A DNA stretch of 50,838 bases from Bradyrhizobium sp. CER78 (lineage in GTDB: Bacteria > Pseudomonadota > Alphaproteobacteria > Rhizobiales > Xanthobacteraceae). Shown here piece after piece: positions 1 to 9,473 of the stretch. A model generated the notes under the pieces. It ran no database searches and was not told the DNA's origin. It saw only the letters and a list, made by a program, of their open reading frames with translations. Each line of letters opens with the position of its first letter. Positions within the stretch are counted from its first letter, which is position 1. The stretch is from the NCBI RefSeq assembly GCF_029846235.1, contig NZ_JARVWP010000030.1, positions 1-50,838 on the forward strand, given 5' to 3'. A program made the translations under genes and the position numbers.

Positions 1-91
1 GCAATACTTCCACGCCGCAGCCGCTGGATGGTCCCTCAGAGATCTGTGCATGCACTAGTGCTTTCGCAGGGACGACGGAGAGAGGGGGCCG
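1..91. repeat. Right half of an intergenic palindrome, no gene
   Basis: No gene is seen before the first coding region. Bases 58-78 (core GCTTTCGCAGGGACGACGG) match the right arm of the palindrome at 36212-36328. They are probably a solo half or the remains of one copy of that dispersed family. Confidence 0.4.
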
Positions 92-640
92 CTAACGCGT
101 CTTGCCGCCGAATTCGCCGCTGGCAATCCGCGCCACGCGGCTGCCGGATGCGGCCGGTGGGCTGCTTCGTTCAAACATGCCGTCGCCGCCGCTCTCGCGC
201 GGCAAGGACGACGCTTCACCGACATGACCGCTGCCGGGCCAGAACGTCAGGACGAGGTTCATCACGCCATTGACGACTGTGCCGACCACCGTTGCGGTGT
301 GCTGATAGGTCAGCGCGTATTCGGGAAATCGTCCGGCAATGACCCTGTCGAGCACCATGAGGGCGATCCATGCCGCCATCACGCAGACCGGATCCCATCC
401 GATGTCACGCACCCGCATCGACTGCAGCATGAAGTAGACGACGAGCATGCCATAGAAGGAAAAGATCAAGGCGGGGCTGCTCGCAGCCTGCGCCAGCAGC
501 ACGTCCATCCTGCCGCTCGCCGGTGCGTTGCCGGTGATGCCGTAGACCAGCATCAGAAAGCCGAGGCCGGTCACGAAGCTGCAGAAGAAGAAGGCCAACC
601 GGCCCATCCGGACATTGAAGCCGAAGATGTAATTCAGCAT
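92..640 (-). CDS. DUF805-like inner membrane protein
   Basis: Predicted 182-residue integral membrane protein of unknown function. The N-terminus (YIFGFNVRMGRLAFF), the central MRVRDIGWDP and the late LTFWPGS resemble the conserved blocks of the DUF805 (YhaH-type) family: an arginine-containing opening before the first membrane helix, an R-x-x-D-I-G turn and a closing PG. About four hydrophobic segments are visible, near residues 13-35, 55-75, 85-100 and 115-133. A polar C-terminal tail of about 45 residues follows. I chose the ATG at 640 because the family begins there and an AAAGGGG stretch lies just upstream; a longer frame to 691 adds only low-complexity residues. The gene is single and divergent from the transporter operon. 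The family call is moderate and no biochemical role can be assigned. Confidence 0.65.
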   Translation of the reverse strand: MLNYIFGFNVRMGRLAFFFCSFVTGLGFLMLVYGITGNAPASGRMDVLLAQAASSPALIFSFYGMLVVYFMLQSMRVRDIGWDPVCVMAAWIALMVLDRVIAGRFPEYALTYQHTATVVGTVVNGVMNLVLTFWPGSGHVGEASSLPRESGGDGMFERSSPPAASGSRVARIASGEFGGKTR

Positions 641-1031
641 GTGACGCACCCCTTTGGCGGCAGCGTCGCCCGGTGATGCTTTCCGGACCATGAAGTCCGC
701 GGGCGCGTGCAGGGCTGTGGTTTCCGGCTGCTTTACCGGATCGTTAAAGCCTGCTGCACTGCGCGCCGGTGCCGTTGGCGGGAGCCGGGGCCTGCGACAA
801 TCGTTGCCCGCGCAACCGGCATTATATTTCTTGCCATGGCCGAATTGGACGAATTATGATGCACGGTGCTGGGGTATGCGCCGAAGGTTCTAATCGAGGG
901 CCGTCGGTTCATGCTTGCTGCACACTTGCGATATCGCGCACAAAATACGTCACAGAACGGCGCGCGCAAAGCGTGACTCCGGGGCGCCTGATCGAGCCTC
1001 GTGGGATCTTTGGTTGAGGAGGGGAGTGAAT
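641..1031. promoter_or_regulatory. Divergent intergenic region with putative promoter for the ABC operon
   Basis: This 391-base region separates the DUF805 gene from the transporter operon and I see no gene in it. The best sigma-70-like candidate reading toward the operon is TTGCCA (831-836), an 18-base spacer and TATGAT (855-860). It would leave a leader of about 165 bases. A purine-rich ribosome site (GAGGAGGGGAG) sits just before the ATG at 1032. Isolated TGCA tetramers occur at 860 and 919, but not in the TGCA-N6-TGCA arrangement seen before boxC, so BoxR control of the transporter is not supported. Confidence 0.35.
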
Positions 1032-2204
1032 ATGAAAAAGGCATTTTGGCTGGCAGGCGCCATGGCTCTGGCGCTCGCGCAGCCTGCGACGGCGGCTGAC
1101 AGCGTCAAGATAGGCTTTGTCTCGACCTTCAGCGGTCCGACCGCCGTGATCGGCAACGACATGCGCAACTCGTTCGAGCTCGCGCTCGACCATCTCGGCC
1201 GCAAGATCGACGGCAAGCCGGTCGAGGTGATCTATGAGGACGACCAGCAGAAGCCTGATGTCGGCAAGCAGAAGACCGAGAAGCTGGTGCAGTCCGACAA
1301 GGTCGATTTCATCGTCGGCTACATCTGGTCGAACGTGCTGCTGGCGTCGCTGAAGACCGCGGTCGATTCCAAGACCTTCCTGATCTCCGCCAATGCCGGT
1401 CCGTCGCAACTCGCCGGCGAACTGTGCTCGCCTTATGTGTTCTCGACCTCCTGGCAGAACGACCAGACGCCCGCCGCGATGGGCCTCTACATGAACCAGA
1501 AGGGCGTCAAGTCGGTGTTCCTGATCGGCCCGAACTACGCCGCCGGCAAGGACATGCTCGCGGGCGTGAAGAGCACCTTCAAGGGCGAGGTGGTCGGCGA
1601 GGAATACACGGTGTGGCCGAGCCAGCTCGACTTCTCCGCCGAGCTGACCAAGGCGCGCAACTCGAAGGCCGAGTCGATCTTCGTGTTCTATCCCGGTGCG
1701 GCCGGCGTCCAGTTCCTGAACCAGTACGCCCAGGCCGGCATCAAGGCGCAGATCCCGCTCTATACCGCCTTCACCGTCGACGAATTGTCGCTGCCGCTGC
1801 AGAAGGACAACGCGATCGGCATTCCCGGTGCGCAGGAATGGGTCAACGACCTGCCGAACGCCGAGAACAAGAAGTTCGTCGAGGACTATCACAAGAAGTA
1901 TCCCGGCCTGCGCCCGACCTATTACGGCGCCCAGGCCTATGACGCCGCCCAGCTGATCAACAGCGCCGTCATCGCGGTGAAGGGCGACCTCACCAAGAAG
2001 GACGCGATGAAGGCCGAGATGGAGAAGGCCAACTTCAAGTCGCTGCGCGGCCCGTTCAAGTACGGCAACAACCACATCCCGATCCAGAACTTCTATCTGC
2101 AGGACGTGGTCAAGGACGCCGACGGCCAGCTCTCGCTGAAGACGGTCGCGACCATCGTCAAGGACGACCAGGACAAATTCCACGACAAGTGTTCGATGAA
2201 GTGA
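1032..2204 (+). CDS. ABC transporter substrate-binding protein, branched-chain amino acid/aromatic acid type
   Basis: Periplasmic binding protein of 390 residues of the Peripla_BP_6 (LivJ/LivK-like) family, which captures ligand for a HAAT-type ABC importer. A Sec signal peptide is clear: MKK, a hydrophobic core, then an ATA|AD cleavage site near residue 22. The mature start DSVKIGFVSTFSG is typical of the family. The ATG at 1032 is preferred over the longer frame (915) because a strong GAGGAGGGGAG ribosome site precedes it and the signal peptide begins there. It is first in an operon with two permeases and two ATPases. In Bradyrhizobium and Rhodopseudomonas such binding proteins near aromatic-catabolism loci often bind benzoate-type or phenylpropenoid acids. 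An aromatic ligand is therefore my inference from the box genes about 9 kb downstream; branched-chain amino acids remain possible. Confidence 0.9.
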   Translation: MKKAFWLAGAMALALAQPATAADSVKIGFVSTFSGPTAVIGNDMRNSFELALDHLGRKIDGKPVEVIYEDDQQKPDVGKQKTEKLVQSDKVDFIVGYIWSNVLLASLKTAVDSKTFLISANAGPSQLAGELCSPYVFSTSWQNDQTPAAMGLYMNQKGVKSVFLIGPNYAAGKDMLAGVKSTFKGEVVGEEYTVWPSQLDFSAELTKARNSKAESIFVFYPGAAGVQFLNQYAQAGIKAQIPLYTAFTVDELSLPLQKDNAIGIPGAQEWVNDLPNAENKKFVEDYHKKYPGLRPTYYGAQAYDAAQLINSAVIAVKGDLTKKDAMKAEMEKANFKSLRGPFKYGNNHIPIQNFYLQDVVKDADGQLSLKTVATIVKDDQDKFHDKCSMK

Positions 2205-2239
2205 TTGCTAGGCAATTCTGGCCTGTGGCTTGCTTTCTG

Positions 2240-2423
2240 TTCACCTCGCCCCGCTTGCGGGGAGAGCATAGGCCGCCTCCGGCGGCCGTTCTTGAAGAAG
2301 GACGCCGAAGCGAAGCTTCGGCTATGCGGGAAGCGATCGGGTGAGGGGGACTCTCCGCGAATCCGCTCGTGGAGACTGCCCCTCACCCCAACCCTCTCCC
2401 CGCAAGGGCGGGGCGAGGGAGAA
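2240..2423. repeat. Intergenic palindromic repeat (CACCTC..CCCCGC type)
   Basis: The 280-base gap between the binding-protein and permease genes is mostly this element. It starts TTCACCTCGCCCCGC, ends GCGGGGCGAGGGAGA, and has a small internal hairpin near 2273-2286 (CGCCTCCGGCGG). Related elements lie at 6192-6344 and 7857-7950. Folded in mRNA it could act like a REP element, favouring expression of the abundant binding protein over the membrane subunits. That role is inferred. Confidence 0.7.
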
Positions 2424-2484
2424 CGCGCAGCGTGCAATGCGCGGACACCCCATCCCGCTTCGCTCAAGGTGACGTAGCCTCACG

Positions 2485-3402
2485 ATGTATCTCGTCGTCG
2501 AACAACTGCTGAACGGCCTGCAATTCGGCCTGCTGCTGTTCCTGCTGGCAGCTGGCCTCACGCTGGTGTTCGGCATCATGGATTTCGTCAACCTGGCGCA
2601 CGGCTCGCTCTACATGATGGGCGCCTATTTCGCGGCGACCTTCGTGGCCAAGACCGACAGCTTCGTGCTCGGCACGCTGCTGGCGCTCGGCGCCACGCTG
2701 CTGCTCGGCATTGTGCTGGAATATGTCGCGCTCAGGCATCTCTATGGCCGCGACCATCTCGACCAGGTGCTCGCGACGTTCGGCCTGATCCTGTTCTTCA
2801 ACGATGCCGTGCGGTTGATCTGGGGCCCGGCCGGGCTCGCGCTGCCGCTGCCGGCCTGGCTCACCGTGCCGGTGCAGATCATTCCGGGCGTCTATTATCC
2901 GGCCTACCGCCTGACGATCATCGTGGTCGCGCTGGCGGTTGCCGCGATGCTCTATCTCGTGGTGATGCGCACCCGCGTCGGCATGCTGATCCGCGCCGGC
3001 GCTTCCAATCGCGAGATGATCGGGGCGCTCGGCATCAACATCAAGCTGCTGTTCACGCTGGTGTTCGGCTTGGGGGCCGCGCTCGCCGGCCTCGCCGGGC
3101 TGATGCAGGCGCCGATCCTCACCGTGCAGATCGGCATGGGGGAGAACATCCTGATCCTCGCCTTCGTCATCATCGTGATCGGCGGCATCGGCTCGATCCG
3201 CGGTGCCTTCATGGCCGCGCTCTTCGTCGGCATCATCGACACCATGGGCCGCGCCTTCCTGCCGGACCTGCTGCGCAAGGTGCTGAGCGGGGCGGCGGCT
3301 TCCACCGCGGCGCCGGCGCTGTCCTCAATGCTGATCTACCTCCTGATGGCCATCATCCTTGTGCTGCGGCCTGAGGGGCTGTTCCCGGCGGCTAAACGAT
3401 GA
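2485..3402 (+). CDS. ABC transporter permease, LivH family
   Basis: Inner-membrane permease of 305 residues with about eight hydrophobic segments. It forms the translocation channel with the next gene product. LivH-family hallmarks are visible: LLAAGLTLVFGIMDFVNLAHGSLYMMGAY near the N-terminus and the cytoplasmic coupling region GMLIRAGASNREMIGALGIN. The C-terminal block has GENILILAFVIIVIGGIGSIRGA and ends LVLRPEGLFP. Length is normal. The stop overlaps the next start as ATGA at 3399-3402, so the permeases are translationally coupled. It is separated from the binding-protein gene by a palindromic repeat. Substrate is unknown; see the binding protein. Confidence 0.9.
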   Translation: MYLVVEQLLNGLQFGLLLFLLAAGLTLVFGIMDFVNLAHGSLYMMGAYFAATFVAKTDSFVLGTLLALGATLLLGIVLEYVALRHLYGRDHLDQVLATFGLILFFNDAVRLIWGPAGLALPLPAWLTVPVQIIPGVYYPAYRLTIIVVALAVAAMLYLVVMRTRVGMLIRAGASNREMIGALGINIKLLFTLVFGLGAALAGLAGLMQAPILTVQIGMGENILILAFVIIVIGGIGSIRGAFMAALFVGIIDTMGRAFLPDLLRKVLSGAAASTAAPALSSMLIYLLMAIILVLRPEGLFPAAKR

Positions 3403-4338
3403 AGCCCAAGCTCAACGCCTCCAATGCGGTTGCGGCGCTGATGTGCGCCGCGCTCATTCTGCTGCCGGTCTATTCGGCGGCGACAGGCAATATCTTCATC
3501 CTCACGCTGTTCACCCGCATCGTGATCTTTGCGCTCGCCGCCGCGAGCCTCAATCTGATCATGGGCTATGGCGGCATGATGAGCTTTGGCCATGCCGCCT
3601 ATCTCGGCATCGGCGGCTATGCCGTCGGCATCCTCGCCGCCGAGGGCATCGGCTCCGGCTTCATCCAGTGGCCGGTAGCGCTCGTGGTCTCGGCGCTGTT
3701 TGCGCTGCTGATCGGCTCGCTCAGCCTGCGCACCCGCGGCGTCTATTTCATCATGATCACGCTGGCCTTTGCGCAGATGGCCTATTACGTCGCCTCCGCG
3801 CTGTCGCGCTACGGCGGCGACGACGGCCTCACCGTCTACAAGCGCAGCGATTTCGCCGGACTGATCAATCTGTCCGACCGCACGCAGTTCTATTATCTCT
3901 GCCTCGGTTGCCTGTTCGGCGGCCTCTATCTGATCTGGCGCATCGTCAATTCGCGCTTCGGTCTCGTGGTGCAGGGCGTCCGCTCCAACGAGCAGCGCAT
4001 GCAGGCGATCGGCTTCCACGCCAACCGCTATCGCCTGGTCTGTTTCGTCATATCGGGCACGATTTGCGGCCTGGCCGGCGCGCTGCTCGCCAACAACACC
4101 GACTTCGTCAGCCCCGCGGTGATGTATTGGACCCGCTCCGGCGACCTGATGGTGATGGTGATCCTGGGCGGCATGGGCTCGCTGTTCGGCCCCGTCATCG
4201 GCGCGATCGTCTATCTGCTGCTCGAGGAGCTGCTGTCGCAGTTCACCGAGTTCTCTGGCCTGATCCTCGGCCCGGTTTTGCTCCTGATCGTGCTGTTCGC
4301 GCGCGGCGGCATCATGGGCCTGCTCGGGAGGATGAGCC

Positions 4339-4346
<8 letters not shown>
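3399..4346 (+). CDS. ABC transporter permease, LivM family
   Basis: Second inner-membrane permease, 315 residues, of the LivM family. Typical motifs are LNLIMGYGGMMSFGHAAYLGIGGY, TRGVYFIMITLAFAQM and VVQGVRSNEQRMQAIGFH. The late block DLMVMVILGGMGSLFGPVIGA is also typical. Multiple membrane spans cover the whole length, with a short cytoplasmic N-terminus. It overlaps the preceding permease by 4 bases and the next ATPase by 8 bases, as expected for a tightly coupled importer operon. It should pair with the LivH-type protein to make a heterodimeric channel. Confidence 0.9.
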
Positions 4347-5098
<752 letters not shown>

Positions 5099-5106
<8 letters not shown>

Positions 5107-5812
5107 AACCTTGCTCGAAGTCGATGGGATCGAGACCTGCTACGGGTTAAGCCAGGTGCTATTCGGCCTGTCATTGCAGATCAGGTCGGGCGAGATGGTC
5201 GCGCTGATGGGCCGCAATGGCATGGGCAAGACCACGACGATCCGCTCCATCATGGGCCTGACGCCCGCGCGATCAGGCGCCATCCGCTTCGCCGGTGAGG
5301 CGGTGCGCGGCCTGCCATCCTACAGAATTGCAAAACTCGGCATCGGCCTGGTGCCGGAAGGCCGCCAGATCTTTCCGAACCTCACGGTGCGTGAAAATCT
5401 CGTCGCGGCCTCCGGCAATCGGCTCGGCGCGTCCGATCCGTGGACCATCGACAAGATCCACGCGCTGTTTCCGCGGCTCGCCGAACGCACCAGCAATATG
5501 GGTGTCACGCTGTCCGGCGGCGAGCAGCAGATGCTCGCGATCGGCCGCGCGCTGATGACTAATCCAAAACTCCTGATCCTCGACGAGGCGACGGAAGGCC
5601 TCGCGCCCTTGATCCGCGACGAGATCTGGAGCTGCCTGTCGATGCTGAAGGGACGCGGACAGTCGGTGCTGGTGATCGACAAGAACGTCGGCAATCTCGC
5701 CCGTATCGCCGACCGCCACTACATCATCGAGCGCGGCAAGACGGTGTGGAGCGGGACGAGCGAGCAGCTGGTGGCGGAGCCGGATCTGCAGCACAAATAT
5801 CTGGGGATTTGA
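5099..5812 (+). CDS. ABC transporter ATP-binding protein, LivF family
   Basis: Second ATPase of the importer, 237 residues, the normal LivF length. Walker A reads GRNGMGKTT, the signature LSGGEQQMLAIGRAL and Walker B LLILDEATEGLAP. In LivF proteins the usual DEP is often DE-x-E or DEA, so the change is not a defect. The D-loop region VIDKNVGNLARIADRHYIIERG replaces the usual switch histidine (V-E-Q-N) with K-N, as in many LivF homologues. It is the last gene of the operon; palindromic repeats follow. Confidence 0.9.
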
Positions 5813-6400
5813 GGCGGGACCAACGCGTCAATTCCAGCTCCGTCACACCGAGGAGCGCGTAGCGCGTCTCGAAGGGTCGACGGCCCGGCCGGTGGCCGTG
5901 CATCCTTCGAGGCTCGCTCCGCTCGCACCTCAGGATGACGGATTACGAGATCAAAGCACCTCAAACTACTTGCGGTGCTCCCAGCAACTCATCAACGCGC
6001 TGCCGCGCACAAACCGATACCCGTCATCCTGAGGAGCCTGCGTAGCAGGCGTCTCGGCCCGGCTGGTGGCCGTGCATCCTTGGAGACGCGCGAAGACGCG
6101 CTCCTCCAGCGACGAAGGCGAAGCCTTCGCGCGGGGATGACGGGACTAAAGCGGGATGAGTTTCGGTTGAATCGGCTTGGCGCGGTCTTGGTTCACCTCT
6201 CCCCGTCGGGGAGAGGTCGGATTGCGCTTGGCGATGCGAAGCATCGTCCAGTGCAATCCGGGTGAGGGCTCTTGCTCTCTCGATAGACCGTCACCCCTCA
6301 CCCGATTTGCTGTGCAAATCGACCTCTCCCAAGGGAGAGGTGAACTTTCGACGCCGTTCCAGCTCAACCTAATCTCATCAGGCTCATCAGGCTTTAGCAG
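5813..6400. repeat. Gene-free block of three palindromic repeats
   Basis: This 588-base gap between the convergent transporter operon and the GS-like gene holds no convincing gene. Three dispersed elements fill most of it. Bases 5841-5941 and 6022-6143 are CGTCAxxCTGAGG...CATCCTT(C/G)GAG...GGATGACGG elements. Bases 6192-6344 form an element with terminal TTCACCTCTCCC / GGGAGAGGTGAA arms and a nested CTCTCCCCgtcGGGGAGAG hairpin. Short translatable frames here are repeat-derived. The hairpins may also end transcription from both sides. Confidence 0.75.
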
Positions 6401-7837
6401 TCAAAACATCTCGAAATATTCGCGCTGCTCCCAGTCCGAGACCTCGGCCTGGAAGCGCTCGATCTCCGCGTTCTTGATGAACACGTAATAGTCCACAAAC
6501 TCGGGTCCCAACGCCCCGCGGAAGAACGGGTCGTCGTTGAGCGCGAACACGGCTTCGCGCAGCGATTTCGGCAGCAGTGCGGCCTTGGTCTCGTAGGGCG
6601 TGTCGGCGGACGGGCCGGGATCGAGCTTGCGGTCGACGCCGTCGAGGCCGGAGAGGATCTGGCTCGCCATGTAGAGATAGGGGTTGGCGGCCGGCTCGCC
6701 GATCCGGTTCTCCAGCCGCGTCGCAGGATCATTCGTGCCGCCGAGCACGCGGATCATGACGCCGCGGTTGTCGCGGCCCCAGATCGCGCGGTCCGGCGCC
6801 AGCGAATAGGAGCGGTAGCGCTTGTAGCCGTTGATGGTCGGCGTCGTGAACACAGTCGAGGCCCGTGCGTGCTCGATCAGGCCCGCGAGCCAGGCGCGGC
6901 CGAGCGGGCTCAAGGCTTCGCCGGTCTCCTTGGCCATGAAGACGTTCTCGCCGCTTGCGCGCGACACCAGCGATTGGTGCAAATGCCAGCCGCTTGCGAA
7001 CACGTTCGGCAGTTTCGGCCGGCACATGAAGGTCGCGTGATAGCCGTGGCGGCGCGCGATCTGCTTCACCGCCGAGCGAAACAACACCATGATGTCGGCG
7101 GGGGCGAGCCCTGTGGTCGGCGCGAAGGTGAATTCGCACTGGCTCGGGCCGAACTCGACCTCGACCGTGCGCAAGGGCAGGTCGAGCGCGATGATGTCGC
7201 GGCGGATGACCTCGAGCGCCGGCTCCATCTGGTCGTATCGCTGCTCGGTGAGGTACTGATAGCCGTGCGACAGCAGGCTGACCGACGGCGGCCGTCCGGG
7301 CTGGCCGGCATCCTCTGGCGCCATGTGGGCGTCGTCGAGCTTGAACAGATGGAATTCGACCTCGAGCCCGGCGACGAAATCGTAGCCGCGGCTTCCGAGC
7401 TGATCGAGCACCTTGCGATAGAGATTGCGGGTCGCGAACGGCACCGGCCGTCCGTCGCTGAAATAGAGGTCGCACAGCAGCCAGCCGGTGTTTTGCGCCC
7501 AGGGCAGCACGCGGAACGTGGTGGGGTCGGCGACCATCAGCACATCGGCCGCGCCCTCCATCTCCTTCATGCCGAAGCCGCCGCCAGCGGTGAACACCGG
7601 AAACACCGTCTTGTGCGAGGTGTCCTTGGCGAGCATCGTCGTGGTGATCGAGCAGCCGCCTTCCAGCGAGCGCACCGCTTCGCTGGCGATCAGCGTCTTG
7701 CCGCGCAATATGCCGTGCTGGTCGGGAAACGACAGCCTGACGACCTCGAGGTTCTTCTCCGCGACGATGCGGCGGAGGCGCTGTGCGGCCTCCTTCTGCT
7801 GATCCGACCACAGGCCATGACGCTCGACGAAGCTCAA
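6401..7837 (-). CDS. Glutamine synthetase family protein (probable gamma-glutamyl or related amide ligase)
   Basis: About 478 residues of the GS fold (GlnT/PuuA-like). Metal and substrate motifs are intact: GLEVEFHLF (metal glutamates), GPSQCEFTFAP, the ASGWHLHQSL histidine loop, PTINGYKRYRSYSLAPDRAIWGRDNRG for ATP and glutamate, and the C-terminal RLENRIGEPAANPYLY. The true house-keeping GlnA adenylylation tyrosine region is not evident. An active ATP-dependent ligase is likely, and the substrate amine is unknown. Start choice: an ATG at 7855 lies inside repeat-derived sequence with poor spacing. A TTG at 7837 is preceded by AAGGAG at 7 bases and then matches FVERHGLWS, so I favour TTG. It follows the Rieske oxygenase gene on the same strand, separated by 166 bases that include a palindrome. 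In aniline catabolism a GS-like enzyme pairs with a Rieske dioxygenase, so a comparable role is inferred. Confidence 0.85.
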   Translation of the reverse strand: MSFVERHGLWSDQQKEAAQRLRRIVAEKNLEVVRLSFPDQHGILRGKTLIASEAVRSLEGGCSITTTMLAKDTSHKTVFPVFTAGGGFGMKEMEGAADVLMVADPTTFRVLPWAQNTGWLLCDLYFSDGRPVPFATRNLYRKVLDQLGSRGYDFVAGLEVEFHLFKLDDAHMAPEDAGQPGRPPSVSLLSHGYQYLTEQRYDQMEPALEVIRRDIIALDLPLRTVEVEFGPSQCEFTFAPTTGLAPADIMVLFRSAVKQIARRHGYHATFMCRPKLPNVFASGWHLHQSLVSRASGENVFMAKETGEALSPLGRAWLAGLIEHARASTVFTTPTINGYKRYRSYSLAPDRAIWGRDNRGVMIRVLGGTNDPATRLENRIGEPAANPYLYMASQILSGLDGVDRKLDPGPSADTPYETKAALLPKSLREAVFALNDDPFFRGALGPEFVDYYVFIKNAEIERFQAEVSDWEQREYFEMF

Positions 7838-7856
7838 GGTGTCACTCCTTCGCATC

Positions 7857-7950
7857 TCCCTCGCCCCGCTCTTTGCGGGGAGAGGGTCGGGGTGAGGGGC
7901 TCTCTCCACCACCTCGATTTGTCGATGGACCTGTACCCCCTCACCCGGAT
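7857..7950. repeat. Palindromic repeat between the GS-like and Rieske genes
   Basis: Element with TCCCTCGCCCCGCTCTTTGCGGGGAGAGGG at its left and CCCCTCACCC toward its right, related to 2240-2423 and 6192-6344. It lies within the presumed oxygenase to GS transcript. It also supplies the spurious N-terminal codons of the longer GS-like frame. Confidence 0.6.
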
Positions 7951-8003
7951 CGCATCTGTCGACGCGAGGTGAAGGATGCTGTGGTGCGCGACCGAAGCCA
8001 TCA

Positions 8004-9362
8004 TCACTCCGCCGCCGTCAGATGCTGCACCTTGCCCGCGATCTCGCGCGGCACCGGCGCGGCCCACGGCGCGCCGCGGCGGCGCTTGACGTCGACTTCC
8101 ATCCAGTAGAGCTCCCAGCCGAGCGTCGGCCCGATGCCGTCCATCGTCGCCGGGCCCTGGATGCTGCGCGCCGAGGCCTCGTCGAGGAATAGCATCGGCT
8201 TCTCGCCGCCGCCGACCTTCTCGATCTCCTGCCGCAGCAGGCGGCGATACTGCACGATCGCCTTGTCGCTCTGGCCGAGATGCTCGTTGGTGCGGTCCTG
8301 GATCGCGCCCATCGATTCCACCGCCCACTGGTCGTGGACGTTGATGTCGGTGCCCATGCCGGTATAGGTCTCGGTCGCCTGCTCGTGCGGATCGAAGCCG
8401 TAATCGTTGCTGCGGTTCTTGCGCGACTTGTAGTCGGGCAGCGTGTAGAGCTCGAGCCGCTGGTCGCGCATCTTCTGCTTGTCGACCGGCGCCGCGTAGC
8501 TGGTGAAGATCGCGTACCAGTAGCAGTTCTCGTCATCGACCGGCACGTGCCACTGGGTGATCGTCATCTCGGTCGACATCGGGATCACGAAGCCGTGCGG
8601 GAACAGCTGGTTGGTGACGCGGACATGGGTGCGGTCGCCATCGAGCTGGCGCAGCGCGATCAGGCGCAGGCCGTATTCGGTGTGCTCGACATTGATGATC
8701 GGCCGATCATATTCGCGCAGGATTTTCGTCATCGGCATGTCGCTGCCGGCCGAGGCGCCGCGGAATTGCTTGCCGTAGGCCGCTGACGTGTCCTCGTCCT
8801 CGAAGAAGCGATGCAGGAAGGAGGCGTGCGCGGGATCGATGCCGACCTCGAGTGCCTGCAGCCAGTTGCAGTTCATGTGGCCCTTGAATGCGAACGTGTG
8901 GCTGCTGGGCGCGACGAAGCAGTCGAGCTCCGGAAAGGCCGGCGGGGCGCCTTCGCCGAGATAGGCCCACAGGATGCCGCTCTTCTCCACCACCGGATAG
9001 GAGCGCTGCTTGATGCCCTTGCAGAGCTGCGAGCCGGCCGGTTCGGCCGGCGTCTCGATGCACTGGCCTGATGTGTCGAACAGCCAGCCATGAAAGGCGC
9101 AGCGCAGGCCGCCGTTCTCGAGCCGGCCGAAGGCGAGGTCGGCGCCGCGATGCGCGCAGTGGCGATCGATCAGGCCGTAGCTGCCGTCCTCGCCGCGGAA
9201 CAGCACCAGGTTTTCGCCGAGCAGGCGCACCGGCCGAACCGGACGCGGCCCTTCAAGCTCGTCGACCAGCGCCGCCGGCTGCCAGTAACTCCGCATCAGT
9301 CTGCCGCAAGGGTCCTTACGGCCGGTGCGGGTGATCAGATCGTTCGCTTCCTGGCTCATCAT
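8004..9362 (-). CDS. Rieske non-heme iron aromatic-ring oxygenase, alpha subunit
   Basis: Oxygenase component of 452 residues, phthalate dioxygenase/LigX-like with a long C-terminal domain. The Rieske [2Fe-2S] ligands are C69-x-H71 and C88-x2-H91 (DRHCAHRGADLAFG, LRCAFHGWLFD). The mononuclear iron motif is EVGIDPAHASFLH, with D176, H179 and H184 as the likely bridge aspartate and iron histidines. The first ATG has GGGAGA seven bases upstream; a second ATG follows immediately. No ferredoxin or reductase partner gene is adjacent, so electrons must come from a reductase encoded elsewhere. It is divergent from the IclR regulator and is followed by the GS-like gene. An aromatic substrate is likely, but hydroxylation versus O- or N-demethylation cannot be told apart from sequence. 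Confidence 0.9.
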   Translation of the reverse strand: MMSQEANDLITRTGRKDPCGRLMRSYWQPAALVDELEGPRPVRPVRLLGENLVLFRGEDGSYGLIDRHCAHRGADLAFGRLENGGLRCAFHGWLFDTSGQCIETPAEPAGSQLCKGIKQRSYPVVEKSGILWAYLGEGAPPAFPELDCFVAPSSHTFAFKGHMNCNWLQALEVGIDPAHASFLHRFFEDEDTSAAYGKQFRGASAGSDMPMTKILREYDRPIINVEHTEYGLRLIALRQLDGDRTHVRVTNQLFPHGFVIPMSTEMTITQWHVPVDDENCYWYAIFTSYAAPVDKQKMRDQRLELYTLPDYKSRKNRSNDYGFDPHEQATETYTGMGTDINVHDQWAVESMGAIQDRTNEHLGQSDKAIVQYRRLLRQEIEKVGGGEKPMLFLDEASARSIQGPATMDGIGPTLGWELYWMEVDVKRRRGAPWAAPVPREIAGKVQHLTAAE

Positions 9363-9473
9363 GGCGGCGTCTCCCGGATTTGGATTTGTTCGCCTATTGA
9401 ACGAATGTGCGAATTATGCCATGTCTGGTTCGTACAGCAAGCGCAATTTTTGAACCGTTCAAAGCCGCCACCC
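9363..9473. promoter_or_regulatory. Divergent promoter region with GTTC/GAAC half-sites
   Basis: The 111-base region between the Rieske gene and the IclR gene has two inverted pairs. One is GTTC-N7-GAAC (9388-9391, 9399-9402). The other is GGTTC (9427-9431) with GAACC (9452-9456), followed by another GTTC (9457-9460). IclR proteins commonly bind such inverted sites in divergent promoters, so these are candidate operators controlling both directions. Confidence 0.4.
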
